Source: an uncultured Flavobacteriales bacterium
GTDB taxonomy: Bacteria; Bacteroidota; Bacteroidia; Flavobacteriales_D; SKUL01
Length of the DNA: 10,936 bases
Assembly (NCBI GenBank): GCA_937911795.1
Contig: CALDPJ010000030.1
Coordinates: 1-10,936, forward strand
Direction of reading: 5' to 3'
Made by a program: the position numbers and the translations under genes
Shown: one piece after another, positions 6,935 through 10,936 of the stretch
Numbering within the stretch: position 1 is the first letter of the stretch
Layout: every line of letters begins with the position of its first letter
Notes under the pieces: model-generated
Database searches by the model: none
Seen by the model: only the letters and a program-made list of their open reading frames with translations
What the model was told of the DNA's origin: nothing

Positions 6935-6997
6935 TTGCGGATTTACGATTGTGGATTTTAGATTGACGATTTACGATTGTGGGATTGACGATTTTTG
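6919..6997 (+). repeat. Heptamer array (GATTKAC family) at the T9SS gene 3' end
   Basis: Eleven units run in near-perfect 7-bp register: GATTGAC, GATTTAT, AATTGCG, GATTTAC, GATTGTG, GATTTTA, GATTGAC, GATTTAC, GATTGTG, one extra G, GATTGAC, GATTTTT. A 21-bp higher order (GATTGAC, GATTTAC, GATTGTG) is visible at 6961-6981 and, mutated, at 6919-6939. The gene's stop codon (6932-6934) is inside the array. The sequence differs from the other two arrays but the period is the same. Confidence 0.92.
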
Positions 6998-7020
6998 TCA
7001 GTTCTCTCTCAAAACTCCCG

Positions 7021-7054
7021 TTTGCACTTCACATCCAAATATTCCGTAACTTCA
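7021..7054 (+). promoter_or_regulatory. Candidate promoter for the proline-rich protein gene
   Basis: TTTG (7021-7024), 22 nt, then TAACTTCA (7047-7054), ending 33 nt before ATG 7088. A second TAACTTCA at 7074-7081 is only 6 nt from the start codon and would give an almost leaderless message, so the first is preferred. Confidence 0.45.
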
Positions 7055-7087
7055 GGATAGCTGTGTTTACTGATAACTTCAATACAC

Positions 7088-7273
7088 ATGAAAATGCAAT
7101 ACCCGAAACCCGAAAAGCCCATTCAACCTCCGCGAGAGCCGGGCATTGATCCACAACCGGAAAAACCAACACCCATTCCGGAGCCTACACCGCCGAAGCC
7201 AAAGCCACCATCCGAAAAACCCGGGATTCCGCAGGAACTTCCGCCGGATCAAAAACCGCCCAAAGAGTTCTAG
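7088..7273 (+). CDS. Small proline-rich protein, function unknown
   Basis: This 61-residue product has 23 prolines, mostly in P-x-P, P-P and K-P pairs, interspersed with Lys and Glu. It has no signal peptide, membrane segment or cysteine, and is expected to be extended and disordered. Support for a real gene is the strongly biased, coherent composition across the full frame, a promoter-like element upstream, and a stop exactly at the edge of the converging minus-strand gene (3-nt gap at 7274-7276). I recognise no family. Similar short proline-rich proteins are frequent in Bacteroidota genomes, but their role is not known to me. M1 and M3 are alternative starts. Confidence 0.65.
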   Translation: MKMQYPKPEKPIQPPREPGIDPQPEKPTPIPEPTPPKPKPPSEKPGIPQELPPDQKPPKEF

Positions 7274-7276
7274 CCG

Positions 7277-8449
7277 CTATTTCACCACCGGGTTGGCGAA
7301 GGTTTTTACGTCATCGGCAGAGATTTCCTTTCCGCCGAGAATCAACAGGCGCTCAATGATGTTTCTGAGTTCGCGGATGTTGCCGGTCCAGTTGGCCTGT
7401 TGCAATGCTTTGATCGCTTCGGGCGTAAATTCCTTTCGCAACAAGCCTTGTTCGGCTACGAGTTGGTTGACAAAGTGCTGCGTAAGAATCGGAATGTCGT
7501 CTGTGCGTTCGTTGAGCGACGGAACATGGATGAGGATGACGCTCAGCCGGTGAAACAAATCCTCCCGGAAACGATTTTGGTTGATTTCCTCCCGCAGATC
7601 TTTATTCGTGGCCGCAACCATCCGCACATTCACCGAAATATCTTTGTCGCCACCTACGCGCGTGATTTTATTCTCCTGCAATGCGCGCAACACCTTTGCC
7701 TGTGCAGATAGACTCATATCACCGATTTCATCCAGGAAAAGCGTACCTCCGTCTGCTTGTTCGAATTTCCCTTTTCGCTGTTTAATGGCCGATGTAAACG
7801 CGCCTTTTTCATGTCCAAAAAGTTCGCTTTCGATCAGTTCTGATGGAATGGCGGCGCAGTTTACTTCCACGAACGGAGCCGCAGCGCGCGGGCTGTTCTG
7901 GTGAATTTGCCGGGCCACCAGTTCCTTACCCGAACCGTTTCCGCCGGTAATTAACACGCGGGCATCCGAAGGCGCCACCTTCGCAATCATTTCCTTAATG
8001 CGGTTAATTCCTTCCGACTCTCCGATGATTTCAAATCCATTGCCTTTGCCGATTTTCTTCTTCAGCACTTTGGTTTCCTGCACGAGTGTAGACCGGTCGA
8101 ACGCATTGCGGACCGAAACGAGAATTCGGTTCAGATCAAGCGGTTTTTCGATAAAATCGTAGGCGCCTTTTTTTAGCGCGTCAACAGCCGTTTCAATATT
8201 TCCATGACCGGAAATCATAATCACCGGAATGTCATCTTCGCGCTCAAGGATTTTATCGAGCACCTCAAGGCCGTCCATTTTCGGCATTTTGATATCGCAC
8301 AACACCAGGTCGTACTTTTTACTGTTGAGTTTATCCATCGCCGACTTGCCGTCTTCGGCGTCGTCCACAGAAAAATTCTCCAGTTCCAGAATTTCGCGCA
8401 GTGCTGTTCTGATACTGCGTTCGTCATCAATGATTAAAACTTCGGGCAT
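7277..8449 (-). CDS. NtrC-type response regulator lacking a DNA-binding domain
   Basis: This two-component response regulator has a receiver domain (1-120) and a sigma-54-activator AAA+ domain (about 138-385). The receiver has D8/D9, phospho-acceptor D52, S80 and K102. The AAA+ part has an intact but atypical Walker A, G-G-N-G-S-G-K-E (169-176), where most relatives have G-E-S-G-T-G-K-E. It also has Walker B G-T-L-F-L-D-E (235-241), the arginine-finger segment F-R-E-D-L-F-H-R-L (294-302) and sensor II G-N-I-R-E-L-R-N (356-363). The sigma-54-contact loop reads G-A-F-T-S-A (216-221), not G-A-F-T-G-A. The protein stops at residue 390, right after the AAA+ lid, with no Fis-type helix-turn-helix. 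ATG at 8447-8449 is 10 nt after the ppx stop, so the two are almost certainly one operon. It may act on RNA polymerase from solution or through a partner; the target genes are unknown. Confidence 0.93.
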   Translation of the reverse strand: MPEVLIIDDERSIRTALREILELENFSVDDAEDGKSAMDKLNSKKYDLVLCDIKMPKMDGLEVLDKILEREDDIPVIMISGHGNIETAVDALKKGAYDFIEKPLDLNRILVSVRNAFDRSTLVQETKVLKKKIGKGNGFEIIGESEGINRIKEMIAKVAPSDARVLITGGNGSGKELVARQIHQNSPRAAAPFVEVNCAAIPSELIESELFGHEKGAFTSAIKQRKGKFEQADGGTLFLDEIGDMSLSAQAKVLRALQENKITRVGGDKDISVNVRMVAATNKDLREEINQNRFREDLFHRLSVILIHVPSLNERTDDIPILTQHFVNQLVAEQGLLRKEFTPEAIKALQQANWTGNIRELRNIIERLLILGGKEISADDVKTFANPVVK

Positions 8450-8459
8450 GACAATATAT

Positions 8460-9392
8460 TTAAAGGTTTCCTTCCAATACGTTAAACAAAACTCCTTCTT
8501 TTAAAGCGAACGCAGAACGCCGCATTTTTTTGATGTTACACTTCTCAATTACCAGATCGATCATAATCACCGCGGCGATGATCATATCCACTCGTATGCG
8601 GTGAAGTCCGCGCATCCCGAGGCGTTGTTCCTTGTTGGATGTAAGAATCATTTCCTGAATGCGGTAATATTCTTCTATTTCGAAATCAAACGATTTCTGG
8701 TCGTCAGGAATTTCGCGGTTGCGAACATGAATACTGATCATATTTGCCAGTGAATCGAACGAGCCCGAAGAACCAACGAGGCTTTCTATATTGTGTTCAG
8801 CACAGGCATCGTATAAATCATCCAGATTTTCGTTGAGGTGATTTTTTAATCGAAATATCTCATCTCTTGTAATGGGATCGGACGGTTTAAGCCATTGCAG
8901 CAGGCGCGAAACACCAAGCGGATAACTTTTTTTCCAGAAAATCTGATGCTGATCCGCAATAATGAATTCGGTGCTGCCGCCTCCGATGTCCATGATCAAT
9001 GATTTTTCCGCACCGAGGTCCAGGGCCAGTTTCACCCCGTTATAAATCATTTCGGCTTCTGTATCGCCGTCGATGATGCGGATGTGCAGATCAAATTTCT
9101 CTGCAACAGTTTCCACAAACTGTAGACCGTTGTCAGCACCTCGAAGGGCCGATGTTCCGAATGCCAGTACCTGGTCGCATTCAAAAGTTTTCAGTTTGGC
9201 AATATGGTTCTGCAGCGCCAATAATCCCCGCTTAAATGCTTCTTCCGTAATCGTGTTTTGGTTGATGCCGCCTTCGCCAAGCCTTACCGCCTCTTTTGAA
9301 GAATGTACTTTGTGGTAATTTTTCTGATGGTCGACATCGGCAATCAGCAGATTAAAAGTATTGGTTCCTAAATCTAAAACGGCTATTCTCAC
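8460..9392 (-). CDS. ppx: Exopolyphosphatase, Ppx/GppA family
   Basis: This cytoplasmic enzyme removes terminal phosphate from polyphosphate, or from pppGpp in GppA-type members. The 310-residue length is the short two-domain form without the C-terminal HD extension of E. coli Ppx. ASKHA-fold motifs are phosphate-1 D-L-G-T-N-T-F (7-13), the catalytic Glu in T-E-A-E (E114), phosphate-2 D-I-G-G-G-S-T-E (135-142), and G-S-S-G-S (207-211). The start is GTG (9390-9392): the reading M-R-I-A-V-L-D-L-G fits the family, and no ATG lies nearby. The six bases before it are pyrimidine-rich, so there is no Shine-Dalgarno. It leads a two-gene operon with the NtrC-type regulator. Polyphosphate versus pppGpp as substrate cannot be separated from sequence alone. 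Confidence 0.93.
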   Translation of the reverse strand: MRIAVLDLGTNTFNLLIADVDHQKNYHKVHSSKEAVRLGEGGINQNTITEEAFKRGLLALQNHIAKLKTFECDQVLAFGTSALRGADNGLQFVETVAEKFDLHIRIIDGDTEAEMIYNGVKLALDLGAEKSLIMDIGGGSTEFIIADQHQIFWKKSYPLGVSRLLQWLKPSDPITRDEIFRLKNHLNENLDDLYDACAEHNIESLVGSSGSFDSLANMISIHVRNREIPDDQKSFDFEIEEYYRIQEMILTSNKEQRLGMRGLHRIRVDMIIAAVIMIDLVIEKCNIKKMRRSAFALKEGVLFNVLEGNL

Positions 9393-9419
9393 GGAGGGTC
9401 GGACAGAATTAATGCAACG

Positions 9420-9427
9420 CGAAGTTA
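9420..9427 (-). promoter_or_regulatory. Candidate -7 box for the ppx-regulator operon
   Basis: On the minus strand the box reads TAACTTCG, 27 nt before the GTG start, with a TTA 19 nt further upstream where TTG is expected. It is nearly the same as the hpt box (TACCTTCG). Confidence 0.45.
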
Positions 9428-9582
9428 ATGGAATCGTGGAAAAAATTAACGTGTAACTGGTGAAGTAATTGAAAGTCCGGAAGTTTTAATTGAAGGTGAA
9501 ATAAAACAAAGCATAGATTTCCATTTGGGGAATTATTATTGCGGTGAATCCTAAATTTTTAGAATGTGAATTTGAGCTTGCT

Positions 9583-9924
9583 ATGAAACGAATTTTAGTT
9601 GTGGACGATGAAAAGGATATCGCAATCCTGCTGCAGGCCATCCTGCAATCGGCAGGCTTCCGTGTAAAGGCTGTTACATCTTTTAAGGCAGCGCTTGCTG
9701 AACTGCACTGTTCTCCATACGACGTAATCTTTCTGGATGTGAATATCGGATCCGAGAATGGATTGTCCCTGGTTCCTATGATCCGCAGGCGACATCCGGA
9801 TGCTGAAATAGTTGTGATAACCGCTCAGAACCTTCACGAAATATTTGAACTTTCAACAGCCGTTGATATAAAAAAATTCATTTCCAAACCGTTCAATAAA
9901 GCAGATATTTTAAAAGCAGTTTAA
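9583..9924 (+). CDS. Stand-alone receiver-domain response regulator
   Basis: This is a CheY-like single receiver domain, 113 residues from ATG 9583. Phosphorylation-site residues are complete: D8/D9, D52 (L-D-V), T80 and K102 (S-K-P-F). There is no output domain, so it must work by protein contact or phosphate relay. A GTG 13 codons upstream (9544) is in frame, but the extension is unlike a receiver N-terminus, and M-K-R-I-L-V-V-D-D-E is a standard beginning. It is transcribed away from ppx (190-nt divergent gap) and followed 75 nt later by an NtrC-type regulator whose receiver has its key residues at identical positions. The pair may be a local duplication or parts of one relay. The cognate kinase is not visible. 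Confidence 0.88.
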   Translation: MKRILVVDDEKDIAILLQAILQSAGFRVKAVTSFKAALAELHCSPYDVIFLDVNIGSENGLSLVPMIRRRHPDAEIVVITAQNLHEIFELSTAVDIKKFISKPFNKADILKAV

Positions 9925-9999
9925 AGTCAGAAAAACGTGGGTATAAATTGAGTAGAAAATGTTATCTTCACTTATTAACCACTCATTGCCCAATGTCTG

Positions 10000-10936
10000 A
10001 TGAAAAAGATTCTCGTAATAGATGACGAAATTGACATCTGTATTATTCTGCAAAGGTTTCTTTCGCGAAATGATTTCGATGTTTCGATTGCACACAACGG
10101 AAGGGACGGACTGGACGCAATCAGAAAAAAGAAATTCGATTTAATCATATCGGATTACCGGCTTCCGGATTTTGATGGACTATCGCTGCTGAAGGAAATG
10201 AAGAGTATTGACTCCTCATTGCGCATTATCATTATCACCGGTTATTCCGACATCCGTCTTGCAGTAGAAGTGATCAAGTATGGCGCTGTTGATTATATCA
10301 CCAAGCCGCTTTATCCGGAGGAACTGCTCAACCTGATTCACGAAACCATTGCCAGTGATGTTCAGCAAAATCGAGTCGAGACGCCTAAAAAACGAAAGAG
10401 CGCCGAAAAGTTACTTGCCGGCGAATCAGAATACGTTATCGGAACCAATGCGGCCAGCAAAAAGGTCTATCAGAACATCGAACTCGTAGCACCGACGCCC
10501 ATTTCCGTTGTGATCACCGGTGAGACCGGAACCGGAAAAGAATTTGTTGCGCGCGAAATTCACCGCCTCAGCAGTCGGGCCGACGGACCTTTTATCGCCG
10601 TTGATTGCGGAGCACTTCCCGAAAACATTGCCGGCAGCGAGTTTTTCGGTCACGAGAAAGGAGCGTTTACAGGCGCCATTCAATCCAAAGACGGAAAATT
10701 TGTGCATGCCAACGGAGGAACCTTGTTTCTGGATGAGATCGGAAACCTGAGCTACGACATTCAGATGAAGCTACTTCGCGTTTTGCAGGAGCGATGCGTC
10801 ACCAGGATAGGAGGCGATCAACTCATTGATGTAGATGTTCGGCTGATCGTGGCCACCAATGAGAACCTGCGTGAGGCCATCAAAAACGGAGATTTCCGCG
10901 AAGATCTCTATTTCCGTCTTAATGAATTCAATATTA
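10000..10936 (+). CDS. NtrC-type sigma-54-dependent response regulator (3' partial)
   Basis: The coding region starts at ATG 10000 and is cut by the window edge after 312 codons. The receiver (1-118) has D8/D9, D52 (S-D-Y-R-L-P), T80 and K102. A variable linker (about 120-144) is Lys/Glu-rich. The AAA+ domain has canonical Walker A G-E-T-G-T-G-K-E (174-181), the sigma-54 loop G-A-F-T-G-A (221-226), Walker B T-L-F-L-D-E (241-246), A-T-N-E-N-L (285-290) and the arginine-finger region F-R-E-D-L-Y-F-R-L (299-307). Unlike the regulator at 7277-8449, its loop and Walker A follow the family norm. Whether it has a helix-turn-helix cannot be seen. An earlier ATG at 9993 is out of frame and hits a stop within ten codons. 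TATCTTCA (9963-9970) is a possible -7 box without a matching upstream element, so this gene may have its own promoter or be read from the receiver gene. Confidence 0.93.
   Translation, partial: MKKILVIDDEIDICIILQRFLSRNDFDVSIAHNGRDGLDAIRKKKFDLIISDYRLPDFDGLSLLKEMKSIDSSLRIIIITGYSDIRLAVEVIKYGAVDYITKPLYPEELLNLIHETIASDVQQNRVETPKKRKSAEKLLAGESEYVIGTNAASKKVYQNIELVAPTPISVVITGETGTGKEFVAREIHRLSSRADGPFIAVDCGALPENIAGSEFFGHEKGAFTGAIQSKDGKFVHANGGTLFLDEIGNLSYDIQMKLLRVLQERCVTRIGGDQLIDVDVRLIVATNENLREAIKNGDFREDLYFRLNEFNI

Noticed and set aside
9450..9466. Possible sigma-54 -24/-12 promoter upstream of the receiver gene
   Set aside because: A TGG is followed at the right spacing by GA, not GC, and the rest of the consensus is missing.
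9544..9582. GTG start 13 codons upstream of the receiver protein
   Set aside because: The added residues precede a standard receiver N-terminus and carry no recognisable signal; ATG 9583 is preferred.

Overview
The window looks like a chromosomal segment of a Bacteroidota bacterium. Two secreted proteins carry C-terminal type IX secretion (T9SS type A) sorting domains. The gene order hpt-adk-obg, the PafA-type phosphatase, the lack of Shine-Dalgarno sites before most starts, and several TAnnTTYR-like -7 boxes all fit that phylum. I see no tRNA, rRNA, CRISPR array, insertion sequence or prophage.

Layout. Positions 3-842 hold the C-terminal most of a T9SS cargo protein that runs in from the left. 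Positions 950-3970 are a same-strand housekeeping cluster: hypoxanthine phosphoribosyltransferase (hpt), adenylate kinase (adk), the ribosome-assembly GTPase Obg, and a PAP2 membrane phosphatase that overlaps obg by 4 nt (ATGA). A dense array of degenerate 7-bp repeats separates adk from obg. A second array follows the PAP2 gene, then what I read as a decayed crcB/fluC fluoride-channel gene (4044-4259). Next come a secreted PafA-like alkaline phosphatase (4322-5935) and a second T9SS cargo protein (6008-6934), whose 3' end runs into a third heptamer array. A 61-residue proline-rich protein (7088-7273) converges with a minus-strand pair: ppx/gppA-type exopolyphosphatase, then a sigma-54-activator-type response regulator without a DNA-binding domain (9392 down to 7277, 10-nt gap). 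Divergent from that pair are a stand-alone receiver protein (9583-9924) and a second NtrC-type regulator (10000 to the window edge, truncated).

How the genes work together. hpt and adk serve purine salvage and nucleotide balance, and obg couples guanine nucleotides to ribosome assembly. PafA releases phosphate outside the cytoplasm and Ppx degrades polyphosphate inside. Ppx appears co-transcribed with a response regulator, and a second receiver/NtrC pair is transcribed the other way, so the right third is a signalling locus with no sensor kinase in view.

The most unusual signal is in the repeats. Three arrays of different sequence share a 7-bp period. Each starts inside the 3' end of a gene (adk, PAP2, T9SS cargo) and supplies its stop codon, so the last residues of those proteins are repeat-encoded. 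The second clear oddity is the broken crcB remnant directly beside the second array.
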